Source: Leadbetterella byssophila_A
GTDB lineage: Bacteria; Bacteroidota; Bacteroidia; Cytophagales; Spirosomataceae
Direction: 5' to 3'
NCBI GenBank assembly: GCA_040394735.1
Contig: JBEBRR010000128.1
Span: 1 to 5,088, forward strand
Length of the DNA: 5,088 nucleotides
Under the pieces are notes generated by a model. The model was not told where the DNA came from, ran no database searches, and worked only from the letters and a program-made list of their open reading frames with translations. The translations under genes were made by a program, and so were the position numbers. Positions 1-5,088 of the stretch are shown piece by piece (position 1 is the stretch's first letter; each line of letters begins with the position of its first letter).

Positions 1-260
1 TCTTCTATTTTCGAAAAATTAAAATCACTGACAAACGGGTTCCGTTTTTCATTTTCCAGCTGCCTCAGGCATTTGTTGGTGGCGATCCTGTAGATCCATC
101 CGGATACATTCTCTTTATTTTCCAGCGAATCCCAGTGCTCAAAAACCGTAATGAAGGTTTCCTGCGTGATGTCTTTCGCCTTGTCTGTATCATTAAAGTA
201 TCCAAGGCAGACCCTGAATATCTTTGAAGCATACAGTTTATATAAATCGGTGAAGTTCAT
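1..260 (-). CDS. ECF-type RNA polymerase sigma-70 factor, N-terminal part (partial)
   Basis: This is the N-terminal part of an alternative sigma factor that would direct RNA polymerase core to a set of promoters. Eighty-six full codons are visible before the window edge cuts the gene. Residues about 5-75 match sigma-70 region 2: an initial YKLYASKIFRVC helix, the core-binding stretch DITQETFITVFEHWDSL (30-46), and the -10 recognition helix VSGWIYRIATNKCLRQ (52-67). Region 4 lies outside the window. The start is well fixed: ATG at 260-258 is preceded in frame by a TAA stop two codons upstream (266-264). No Shine-Dalgarno sequence is present, which is usual in Bacteroidota. The gene is divergent from the exported protease at 360, about 100 bases away. 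An anti-sigma partner, if there is one, would lie beyond the left edge. The family call is secure, but the regulon cannot be inferred. Confidence 0.93.
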   Translation of the reverse strand, partial: MNFTDLYKLYASKIFRVCLGYFNDTDKAKDITQETFITVFEHWDSLENKENVSGWIYRIATNKCLRQLENEKRNPFVSDFNFSKIE

Positions 261-338
261 CTGTTATATAAATACACGGAGCGGAAAAATGTTACAGAAA
301 ACCGGGGAAAATAATTATCTCATTTGCGTATAATACTA

Positions 339-346
339 TATCTTGG
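339..346 (+). promoter_or_regulatory. Possible -7 element of the protease gene
   Basis: TATCTTGG differs at one defined position from the Bacteroidota -7 consensus TAnnTTTG. Transcription would begin near 351-353, leaving an untranslated leader of under ten bases before the ATG at 360. That would exclude the upstream TTG at 324 as a start. A TTTG occurs at 323-326, but it is only 12 bases upstream, too close for the usual -33 spacing. An exact TATAAT at 329-334 is also present, though this is not the usual element in this phylum. The call is weak. Confidence 0.3.
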
Positions 347-359
347 CAAAAAATTAAGG

Positions 360-1571
360 ATGTTCGGCAGGCTCATTTTCATTTTACTGTTGGGGGTTTC
401 CCGGCTGGCGGCACAGGAGTGGGCCGCCGGGCCGCTGATTTCATGCCCCGGGCATTTTTTGCCGGCCGGAGCTGAAACAGACCTCCCCTTCCGGCAGCTC
501 CGGGTCAGTGAACGCCCTTCTTCCAAATTTATTCCCCGGTATTTCCAGGTACCTGATTCTGTACAAAAGGTGGTAGAAGCCGCCTATGAGGTGTGGAATA
601 AGATCCTGATCAGCCCCGTGCCCATTCATATCGATGTGCACTGGGAACCCATGAGCATCGGCACCCTGGCTACCGCAGGCTCAGACCGTGTCTACAAAAA
701 TTTCAGGAATGCGCCCTTCCGCGATGTCTGGTACCCCTCTGCACTTGCCGATGCCCTTTCAGGCAGCAGCATCAATGACAATAACCCTGACATTGTACTG
801 AAGATCAACAGCAAAGCCGAATGGAACCTGGACTACCAGGGCCCCCAGAATTTCCGCTATTACGATATGCTTTCGGTAATGATCCATGAGATAGCCCACG
901 GCATAGGGTTTATGAGCTCTTTTGAACCCAGCGGCACCACCCGTGTAAAGTGGGGCATTCAGAACCTGCCGTTTATTTACGACCGCTACATTATTGATCA
1001 GAGCGGAAACGCGCTGGTGAATAACCGTTTCTATACCAATGATTCGGAAGATCTGCTGAAGGAAGTTACGGAGAAGAACGTTTTTTTCCAGGTGGATTCA
1101 GGAACTTACAGCCAGCGAAAACCCCGGCTTCATACTGAAAACCCTTTCTCTGCCGGAGCCAGCCTCTCCCATATTGCTAACAGCCAGACTTCGCAGACCG
1201 ACAACCGCGACAGGCTGATGCTTCCCACCCTTAGCCTGGGAGCCCGCTATCACTATCCCGGAAACGGCATACTGGCTATCCTGTTCCAGATGGGCTGGGC
1301 CCTGAATTTCTATGAATTTGACCGGGAATACGGTTATGTCACCGGCTCATTTTCCCTGTTTCCCAATCCCGGCACTGACCGCGTTTACCTGAAGGTCCAT
1401 AATTTCAGCGCCGGCACAGAAATGCATTACCACCTGCTGGATGCCACGGGCCGCCTGCTGAACAGCCGGCAGATCGATACCGAAGAAACGGAGATCTCTT
1501 TAAAGGAACTGCCCCCGGGGCGGTATTTTCTCCGGATAGGAGACCGCTCACTGCCTGTGCTGAAAATGTGA
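360..1571 (+). CDS. Secreted leishmanolysin-like zinc metalloprotease with T9SS C-terminal sorting domain
   Basis: This 403-residue exported protein is probably a zinc endopeptidase. I chose ATG 360 because it gives a compact signal peptide (MFGRLIFILLLGVSRLAAQ, likely cleaved near residue 18); the frame stays open to a TTG at 324, which would add 12 charged residues in front of it. The active site is HEIAHGIGF, with H176 and H180 as zinc ligands and E177 as catalytic base. Position 186, where classic metzincins have the third ligand, is Ser. Instead H271 (SLSHIANS) followed by M287 (RLMLP) resembles the distant His plus Met-turn of leishmanolysin (M8). GILAILFQMGW (303-313) closes the domain. 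Residues about 329-403 form a T9SS type A sorting domain: SLFPNPGTDRVYLKV, then LLDATGRLL, then LKELPPGRYFLRI. Translocation by Sec followed by T9SS is therefore expected. The substrate is unknown. The gene stands alone, divergent from the sigma factor and convergent with coaD. Confidence 0.88.
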   Translation: MFGRLIFILLLGVSRLAAQEWAAGPLISCPGHFLPAGAETDLPFRQLRVSERPSSKFIPRYFQVPDSVQKVVEAAYEVWNKILISPVPIHIDVHWEPMSIGTLATAGSDRVYKNFRNAPFRDVWYPSALADALSGSSINDNNPDIVLKINSKAEWNLDYQGPQNFRYYDMLSVMIHEIAHGIGFMSSFEPSGTTRVKWGIQNLPFIYDRYIIDQSGNALVNNRFYTNDSEDLLKEVTEKNVFFQVDSGTYSQRKPRLHTENPFSAGASLSHIANSQTSQTDNRDRLMLPTLSLGARYHYPGNGILAILFQMGWALNFYEFDREYGYVTGSFSLFPNPGTDRVYLKVHNFSAGTEMHYHLLDATGRLLNSRQIDTEETEISLKELPPGRYFLRIGDRSLPVLKM

Positions 1572-1590
1572 AAGGCGGGATTTCGTCTTT
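1571..1590 (+). terminator. Weak hairpin terminator after the protease gene
   Basis: AAAGGCG (1571-1577) can pair with CGTCTTT (1584-1590) around the loop GGATTT, using one G-U wobble, and a short T tract follows (1588-1591). It begins at the last base of the stop codon, in the 50-base gap between converging genes. On the minus strand the same hairpin carries an A-C mismatch, so it fits plus-strand transcription better. The stem is short and AT-flanked, so the call is tentative. Confidence 0.35.
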
Positions 1591-1621
1591 TGTAAACCAA
1601 ACGGATTTCCAAAAGCTACCC

Positions 1622-2062
1622 TTACGGAATATACGAACTGATATCGGCCCCGTACTTATGCAGCTCGCGTACAATGGTGGAGCTGATGGGCGCAAACTGC
1701 GGTGAGGTAATGAGGAAAACCGTCTCCAGGCCGTCACAAATCTGGCGGTTTACCTGTGAAATGGTGTTCTCGTATTCAAAATCGGTGGTATTGCGCAGCC
1801 CGCGGATGATAAACTGCGCGCCGTATTGCTGAGCCACGAGGGCCGTCAGGTCATCATAATGCACTACTTTTACCCGCTCATTTCCCTGGAAAGCACGCTG
1901 TATGGCTTCTTCTATCTGGGGGATATCGAAATACCGCTGCTTCACCGAATTGGTACCTATACCAATGATGATCTCATCAAAGAGTTTCAGGCCCCGGTGA
2001 ACCACATCAGCGTGGCCTCTGGTGAAAGGATCGAAAGACCCCGGGAAGAAAGCTTTTCTCAT
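1622..2062 (-). CDS. coaD: Phosphopantetheine adenylyltransferase (CoaD)
   Basis: CoaD catalyses the penultimate step of coenzyme A synthesis, joining 4'-phosphopantetheine and ATP to give dephospho-CoA and pyrophosphate in the cytoplasm. The 146-residue product carries the full set of nucleotidyltransferase signatures. PGSFDPFTRGH (7-17) contains the T/HxGH nucleotide-binding motif, with T14 and H17 as the catalytic pair. K41 in GTNSVKQRYF matches the substrate-binding Lys. RGLRNTTDFEYE (87-98) is the family hallmark, and ISSTIVRE (126-133) is the C-terminal ATP-binding motif. The protein ends at SSYIP, equivalent to the last helix in E. coli, so it is complete although slightly shorter than the usual 155-165 residues. 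The start ATG (2062-2060) places the first strand exactly as in homologues. It lies 81 bases downstream of the ExbD-like gene on the same strand and may be co-transcribed with it. The functional link to that pair is not obvious. Confidence 0.97.
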   Translation of the reverse strand: MRKAFFPGSFDPFTRGHADVVHRGLKLFDEIIIGIGTNSVKQRYFDIPQIEEAIQRAFQGNERVKVVHYDDLTALVAQQYGAQFIIRGLRNTTDFEYENTISQVNRQICDGLETVFLITSPQFAPISSTIVRELHKYGADISSYIP

Positions 2063-2081
2063 AGGTGTATATAAGTTCTGA

Positions 2082-2104
2082 GTAATGAGTTCCGGGTAAT
2101 GAGT
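2082..2104. repeat. Direct repeat GTAATGAGT x2
   Basis: Two perfect copies of GTAATGAGT lie at 2082-2090 and 2096-2104, a spacing of 14 bases, in the gap between coaD and the ExbD-like gene. A partial third copy, GTGAGT, follows at 2130-2135. The pattern resembles a short degenerate intergenic repeat rather than a coding remnant. No function is evident from the sequence. Confidence 0.55.
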
Positions 2105-2109
2105 GGCGG

Positions 2110-2127
2110 AGGGCCGGCAGGGCCGGC
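2110..2127. repeat. Tandem AGGGCCGGC x2 forming a GC-rich hairpin
   Basis: AGGGCCGGC occurs twice head to tail (2110-2118 and 2119-2127). The embedded GCCGGC units are self-complementary, so 2113-2118 can pair with 2122-2127 around a three-base loop, giving a six-pair all-GC stem. In the direction of the operon (minus strand) no T run follows, so it is not a canonical intrinsic terminator. It could act as a pause, a processing site or a protein site between the ExbD-like gene and coaD, or it may be a dispersed repeat. Confidence 0.5.
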
Positions 2128-2143
2128 GGGTGAGTACTGGCGG

Positions 2144-2542
2144 TTATTTGAGATCAGTAGCCAGCACCATTCTTACCTTCAGCCGTGCGCCAATGGCCAT
2201 CACATCCACGAGGTCCTGGATGGTCAGCGACTCCGCCGCCCGCAGCACCACGGTAGGCTCTTCCATACCGGCAGTGGCTTCCATAACAGCCGTTTCCAGC
2301 TCAGGGAAGTTGATCTGCTTCCGGTCTATGAAGTACTCTTTATTTTCGGTGATTGACAGCGTGATGGGCTGCTTGCTCACCTCGTTGGTTGACTCACTGG
2401 TCTTGGGCAGCATCAGGCGGATCACGTTCGGGCTTCCGAGGGTGGAAACAATCAGGAAGAACAACAGCAGGAAAAACATGATGTCATTCAGTGATGCGGT
2501 CTGCACCTCGGCGTGAAATCTTCTTTGTCTTTTGAGTTTCAT
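2144..2542 (-). CDS. ExbD/TolR-family biopolymer transport protein
   Basis: This 132-residue inner-membrane protein is the ExbD/TolR-type partner of an ExbB/TolQ-type channel. Such pairs use the proton-motive force to energise outer-membrane processes through TonB or TolA-like partners. The layout is typical: a basic cytoplasmic N-terminus (MKLKRQRRF), then SLNDIMFFLLLFFLIVSTL with one membrane segment at about 19-36, then a periplasmic domain of about 95 residues. D20 at the start of the membrane segment corresponds to the essential proton-carrying Asp of ExbD (D25) and TolR. Its ATG (2542-2540) overlaps the stop of the upstream channel gene by one base (TGATG), which points to translational coupling. 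ExbD and TolR cannot be told apart here because no tonB, tolA, tolB or pal gene is visible. Confidence 0.93.
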   Translation of the reverse strand: MKLKRQRRFHAEVQTASLNDIMFFLLLFFLIVSTLGSPNVIRLMLPKTSESTNEVSKQPITLSITENKEYFIDRKQINFPELETAVMEATAGMEEPTVVLRAAESLTIQDLVDVMAIGARLKVRMVLATDLK

Positions 2543-3222
2543 CAGCGGGTAGGTTCATTTAACGTATCAAAGAAGTCCATAACGGTACTTTGCAGGTGGA
2601 TGGAGAACTTATCGATCATCATGTTAATACCGTGGTATAGCGCATACGCGATCAGCCCTACGATCAGACCCGTAAATGAAGCAATCATTTTCTCATACAG
2701 ACCGTTGGAGATGGTTTCAATGGTAAAATTACCCGTGGTGGAAATCTCATAAAAAATACGGATGATACCGGAAATAGTTCCCACAAAACCCAGGGTAGGC
2801 GCCACCCCGGCAATCAGCCCCAGGTAACCCATGTTCTTTTCCATCTTGGACACTTCCAGGTTCGACTGGATCTCCATGGCGCTTTCAATGTCTTTTACCG
2901 GCTTGCCCACCCGGTTAATTCCTTTTTCCAGGATACGGGAAATGGGCTTGTTGGTGCCGCGGGCCAGCGAAGCCGCTGCGCGCACATCTCCCCGTACCAG
3001 GTTATCTTTCAGCGAACGGAGGAAACCCGGATCCATCTGGGAAGCGCTTTTTATGAAAAAATATCTTTCAAAACCCAGGTATATGGTGATCAGGAGCAGG
3101 AACAGGATAGGGTAAACCACAAAGCCTCCTTTTAATAGCAGCGAAAAATAGTTGATTTCCACAGGAGCAGCAATGGCCGTAGTGTCGGTTGCAGTAACTT
3201 GCAGTAAAAGGTTCAGGAGCAT
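2542..3222 (-). CDS. MotA/TolQ/ExbB-family proton channel protein
   Basis: This 226-residue polytopic inner-membrane protein would form the pentameric proton channel that works with the ExbD-like product of the next gene. Three hydrophobic segments are visible, at about 31-50 (GGFVVYPILFLLLITIYLG), 132-156 and 179-199. The second carries the family signature APTLGFVGTISGII (141-154), with T149 matching the conserved pore Thr. The third, IASFTGLIVGLIAYALYHGI, has T184 in the place of the other conserved pore Thr. A cytoplasmic region of about 80 residues between the first two segments, including ESAMEIQSNLEVSKMEKNM, is as expected for MotA/TolQ/ExbB. The short N-terminal extension (MLLNLLLQVTATDTT) resembles that of Bacteroidota homologues. 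ATG 3222-3220 has no Shine-Dalgarno sequence. This is the first gene of a probable exbB-exbD-coaD unit read leftwards. ExbB versus TolQ identity is not resolved. Confidence 0.93.
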   Translation of the reverse strand: MLLNLLLQVTATDTTAIAAPVEINYFSLLLKGGFVVYPILFLLLITIYLGFERYFFIKSASQMDPGFLRSLKDNLVRGDVRAAASLARGTNKPISRILEKGINRVGKPVKDIESAMEIQSNLEVSKMEKNMGYLGLIAGVAPTLGFVGTISGIIRIFYEISTTGNFTIETISNGLYEKMIASFTGLIVGLIAYALYHGINMMIDKFSIHLQSTVMDFFDTLNEPTR

Positions 3223-3334
3223 AATTTTTCAGGTAAGTATTTTACTTGGGTAAATAACAGTATTCAAGCACGAATTATTTTACAAAGGAAAGTATTTTTC
3301 AGCTTTAAATAAAGTTTCTGAAGCGAATTATTGA

Positions 3335-3346
3335 GGCCTGCAGGCC
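3335..3346. repeat. Perfect 12-base palindrome GGCCTGCAGGCC
   Basis: The sequence reads identically on both strands, in otherwise AT-rich intergenic DNA about 115 bases from the channel start and about 120 bases from the hydrolase start. A related odd palindrome, CCTGCTGCAGG, lies 35 bases downstream (3381-3391), so the two could be paired protein sites or arms of a larger cruciform. No known operator is recognised. Confidence 0.45.
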
Positions 3347-3380
3347 ATGAGGCGGCGAAGTGCATGTAGCAATGAAAGAG

Positions 3381-3391
3381 CCTGCTGCAGG
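3381..3391. repeat. 11-base palindrome CCTGC-T-GCAGG
   Basis: This is an inverted repeat with a single central base, sharing CCTGC/GCAGG with the palindrome at 3335-3346. It lies upstream of the possible hydrolase promoter, so a regulatory role is conceivable but unproven. Confidence 0.35.
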
Positions 3392-3430
3392 AATTCGGAA
3401 ATTTTCTCCCTCCCTAATCTGCATAGTTTG

Positions 3431-3438
3431 TATATTGC
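3431..3438 (+). promoter_or_regulatory. Possible -7 element of the SGNH hydrolase gene
   Basis: TATATTGC resembles the Bacteroidota -7 region (TAnnTTTG, often followed by C) with one T missing. It sits 26 bases before the ATG at 3464, leaving an A-rich leader of about 20 bases, which is typical for this phylum. A clear TTTG at the usual -33 distance is not seen. If correct, it supports ATG 3464 over the in-frame ATG at 3347. Confidence 0.3.
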
Positions 3439-3463
3439 GCTCCTGAATCTAAAAACCTTAAAC

Positions 3464-4114
3464 ATGAGATACCTTCTTTTACTGAGTTTCGCTCTTTTGG
3501 CCTGGAAAGCAAAAGACCCTGTTAAAGTGGTCTTTTTCGGAGACTCTATCACCCAGGCCGGCGTTCAGCCCAAAGGCTATATTACGGAGATACAGCAGTA
3601 TGTCGCCCAAAACCATCCGGGGCAGTATGAGGCCATCGGCGCGGGCATCAGCGGCAACAAGGTCTATGATCTTTACTTCCGCTTCGAGGAAATGCTGGAA
3701 TTAAAGCCGGATGTGGTGGTGTTCTACATCGGCATCAACGATGTCTGGCATAAGCAGGGAGCCGGAACCGGCACAGATGCCGATAAATTTACCCGTTTTT
3801 ATGAAAGGATGATCGAAAGGTTAAAAGTTAAAAACATTAAAGTGGTGCTGGCTACCCCCTCGGTGATCGGCGAGCGGACCGACGCCTCCAATCCCCAGGA
3901 CGGTGACCTGAATTACTACGCGGGCATTATCCGGGGCCTGGCACTGAAGCACGGCCTTGACCTGGTAGACCTGCGGAAGGCCTTCCTGGAATACAACAGC
4001 CGGAATAACTCTGAAAATGCCGACAGGGGTATTCTTACCACTGACCGGGTGCACCTGAATGAAAAAGGAAATGCCTTCGTGGCCGAACAGATGATCAAAG
4101 TGCTGTTTAAGTAA
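3464..4114 (+). CDS. SGNH/GDSL-type hydrolase (lipase/acylhydrolase family), probably exported
   Basis: This 216-residue serine hydrolase of the SGNH fold would cleave ester bonds, for example acyl or acetyl groups on lipids or sugars; the substrate cannot be read from sequence. All four consensus blocks are present: GDSIT with nucleophile S28, GISGNKV with oxyanion-hole G64, GINDVWH with N92, and TTDRVHLNEKG with D194 and H197 completing the triad. I chose ATG 3464 because it opens with a hydrophobic leader (MRYLLLLSFALLAWKA) directly before the first core strand. The frame stays open to ATG 3347, but those 39 residues (Arg- and Cys-rich) look like non-coding DNA and would bury the leader. 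The leader lacks a good cleavage site and has no lipobox Cys, so export is likely but not certain. The next gene downstream, a polysaccharide deacetylase on the same strand, hints at a shared carbohydrate-modifying role. Confidence 0.92.
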   Translation: MRYLLLLSFALLAWKAKDPVKVVFFGDSITQAGVQPKGYITEIQQYVAQNHPGQYEAIGAGISGNKVYDLYFRFEEMLELKPDVVVFYIGINDVWHKQGAGTGTDADKFTRFYERMIERLKVKNIKVVLATPSVIGERTDASNPQDGDLNYYAGIIRGLALKHGLDLVDLRKAFLEYNSRNNSENADRGILTTDRVHLNEKGNAFVAEQMIKVLFK

Positions 4115-4121
4115 TATTTAC

Positions 4122-4178
4122 GATTGATGATTTACAATTGACGGTAGCGGGTTCGTCGTCAATCGCCAATCGTCAATC
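4122..4178. repeat. Imperfect 22-base inverted repeat of ATTGACG-like units
   Basis: The arm at 4122-4143 (GATTGATGATTTACAATTGA plus CG) and the reverse complement of the arm at 4157-4178 agree at 18 of 22 positions, and the four differences are T/C, T/G, A/G and A/G. The loop is 13 bases (4144-4156). Each arm is itself made of degenerate direct units of 7-9 bases of the ATTGACG type, and a further half unit, ATTGTCAATC, follows at 4184-4193. It fills the 89-base gap between the SGNH hydrolase and the deacetylase. No T run follows on the plus strand, so it is not a canonical terminator. It looks like a dispersed intergenic repeat. Confidence 0.65.
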
Positions 4179-4203
4179 CGGTTATTGTCAATCCCAGATT
4201 CGC

Positions 4204-5088
4204 ATGAAAAACCTCGCCCTCATCCTGTTGCTGCTGGGTCTGCAAACCGCCCGTGCCCAGAAATACGTGGCCATCACGGTAGATGACCTGCCTTTTGTAG
4301 GTACCTATCCCCCTGAAAAAATACGGGCGGCTACCCACAGGCTTTTGCAGACCTTCCGCGATTACGAGATTACGGCCGTGGGTTTTGTCAATGAGGGGTA
4401 TTCGCGTGACAAAGCCTATGCCGCCATGAAAACAGCGCTGCTGGAAGACTGGCTGAAAGCAGGGCATGAGCTCGGTAACCACACCTGGTCTCATGCTTCT
4501 CTCACCAGGGTGTCACTGGAGGAATACCGGCAGGAGATTCTTAAGGGCGAGAAGATCAGCCGGGCGCTGAACGGCAAATACGGCAAGCCCTACCGTTACT
4601 TCCGGCACCCCTACCTGCATACCGGCAATGACAGCCTGAAGAAATACGGGCTTGAAAAATTCCTGGAAGAAAAAGGCTATACGCCCGTACCGGTCACCAT
4701 GGACGGCAGCGACTGGTATTTTAACCAGGCGTATGTCAATGCCGGGAAAACCGGAGATACCGCCCTGCAGAATTACATCGGGAAAGCCTACGTGGAGTTT
4801 GCCCTTGCTTCAATGAAATACGATGAAGACCTGGCGCAGGAAGTAGCCGGCGGGCCCATCCGCCAGGTGCTCCTGATTCATGCCAATGAACTGAACTCGC
4901 TATATCTTCCGGCTATTCTTTCGGAAATGAAAGCGCAGGGTTACCGCTTTATTACCGTGGAGGAAGCCCTGAAAGACCCGGTGTACCAAATGCCTGACAG
5001 GGTGATTGTACCCGGCGGGTTTTCGTGGCTGCACCGCTGGCGCATAACCGCCGGCCTGAAAACCAGCCTGAAAGAGCCGGAGATTCCG
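4204..5088 (+). CDS. Exported polysaccharide deacetylase, NodB/CE4 family (3' end cut by window edge)
   Basis: The enzyme probably removes N- or O-acetyl groups from a glycan (chitin, peptidoglycan or an exopolysaccharide) in a metal-dependent reaction in the periplasm or outside the cell. The first 295 codons are visible with no stop. A clear signal peptide (MKNLALILLLLGLQTARAQ) ends near residue 18. The NodB motifs follow in order: TVDDLP with base D27 and metal ligand D28; GNHTWSH with metal ligands H93 and H97; RHPY (134-137) in the RxPY position; GSDW (168-171); and LLIHAN with H226 as the likely catalytic acid. The final visible residues (about 255-295, PGGFSWLHRWRITAG...KEPEIP) look like the C-terminal extension of homologues, so little should be missing. 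ATG 4204 is the natural start, without Shine-Dalgarno sequence. The gene lies 89 bases after the SGNH hydrolase on the same strand, with the inverted repeat between them. Confidence 0.93.
   Translation, partial: MKNLALILLLLGLQTARAQKYVAITVDDLPFVGTYPPEKIRAATHRLLQTFRDYEITAVGFVNEGYSRDKAYAAMKTALLEDWLKAGHELGNHTWSHASLTRVSLEEYRQEILKGEKISRALNGKYGKPYRYFRHPYLHTGNDSLKKYGLEKFLEEKGYTPVPVTMDGSDWYFNQAYVNAGKTGDTALQNYIGKAYVEFALASMKYDEDLAQEVAGGPIRQVLLIHANELNSLYLPAILSEMKAQGYRFITVEEALKDPVYQMPDRVIVPGGFSWLHRWRITAGLKTSLKEPEIP

Larger units (their letters stand above)
3223..3463. other. Divergent intergenic region, 241 bases
   Basis: This AT-rich stretch separates the leftward channel operon from the rightward SGNH hydrolase gene and must hold both promoters. 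It contains the small inverted repeat AAGTA-TTT-TACTT (3235-3247) close to the channel start, a 12-base perfect palindrome and an 11-base palindrome (listed separately), and a possible -7 element for the hydrolase. I found no convincing -7/-33 pair for the leftward operon, although TTTG-like tracts are present. No small gene is supported: the frame open from 3347 is simply the in-frame upstream extension of the hydrolase. Confidence 0.5.

Noticed and set aside
329..334. Exact TATAAT as a classical -10 box
   Set aside because: Bacteroidota primary sigma factors use a different -7 motif and no matching TTGACA lies at the right distance, so the match is probably chance in AT-rich DNA.
324..359. 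TTG start of the protease at 324 giving 12 extra N-terminal residues
   Set aside because: It would put MRIILYLGKKLR ahead of a complete signal peptide and place the start upstream of the likely -7 element. ATG 360 gives a normal leader.
1405..1737. Minus-strand open frame of 110 codons across the protease 3' end and the coaD 3' end
   Set aside because: It overlaps two well-supported genes in other frames and its Ser/Arg/Pro-rich product looks like a shadow translation.
2103..2516. Plus-strand open frame of 137 codons opposite the ExbD-like gene
   Set aside because: The opposite strand encodes a clear ExbD/TolR protein with the key Asp; the plus-strand product is low-complexity Ser/Thr-rich.
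3347..3463. ATG 3347 as start of the SGNH hydrolase (39 extra residues)
   Set aside because: The extension is rich in Arg and Cys, lacks any domain, would bury the hydrophobic leader and runs across palindromes and a promoter-like element.
4122..4178. Intrinsic terminator of the SGNH hydrolase gene
   Set aside because: The stem is imperfect and no T tract follows the second arm, so it does not meet the usual pattern.
4122..4193. CRISPR-like array from repeated ATTGACG/CGTCAAT units
   Set aside because: The units are only 7-9 bases, degenerate, in inverted orientation and without regular spacers; there are no cas genes.
4159..4494. Minus-strand open frame of 111 codons opposite the deacetylase
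   Set aside because: It is antisense to a gene with all NodB motifs, shows no recognisable domain and starts inside that coding region.

Overview
The window looks like ordinary chromosomal DNA from a member of the Bacteroidota. Three observations support this: a C-terminal type IX secretion (T9SS) sorting domain on the exported protease, no Shine-Dalgarno sequences before any gene, and -7-like elements resembling the TAnnTTTG class. The roughly balanced base composition and the protein style suggest something near the Chitinophagaceae, but that family-level placement is only an inference. No tRNA, rRNA, CRISPR array, insertion sequence or prophage gene was found.

Layout from left to right. 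(1) 1-260, minus: the N-terminal 86 codons of an ECF-type RNA polymerase sigma factor, cut by the window edge. (2) 360-1571, plus, divergent from it: a secreted zinc metalloprotease whose catalytic layout resembles leishmanolysin (M8) and which ends in a T9SS sorting domain. (3) 1572-1621: a short gap between converging genes with a weak hairpin terminator. (4) 1622-3222, minus: a probable three-gene transcription unit read right to left, MotA/TolQ/ExbB-type proton channel, then an ExbD/TolR-type partner (one-base overlap), then coaD after an 81-base gap holding short repeats. (5) 3223-3463: a divergent intergenic region with palindromes and a possible promoter. (6) 3464-4114, plus: a small SGNH/GDSL hydrolase. 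(7) 4115-4203: a gap holding a striking imperfect inverted repeat built of ATTGACG-like units. (8) 4204-5088, plus: an exported polysaccharide deacetylase (NodB family), cut by the right edge near its expected C-terminus.

Taken together, the window mixes housekeeping functions (coenzyme A synthesis, proton-motive-force-driven envelope energisation, an alternative sigma factor) with three probably exported hydrolases: a protease, an SGNH esterase and a deacetylase. I see no strong evidence for a new multi-gene system. The most useful second looks are the leishmanolysin-like protease with its widely separated third zinc ligand, and the intergenic repeats at 2082-2127 and 4122-4178, which may belong to dispersed repeat families in this genome.
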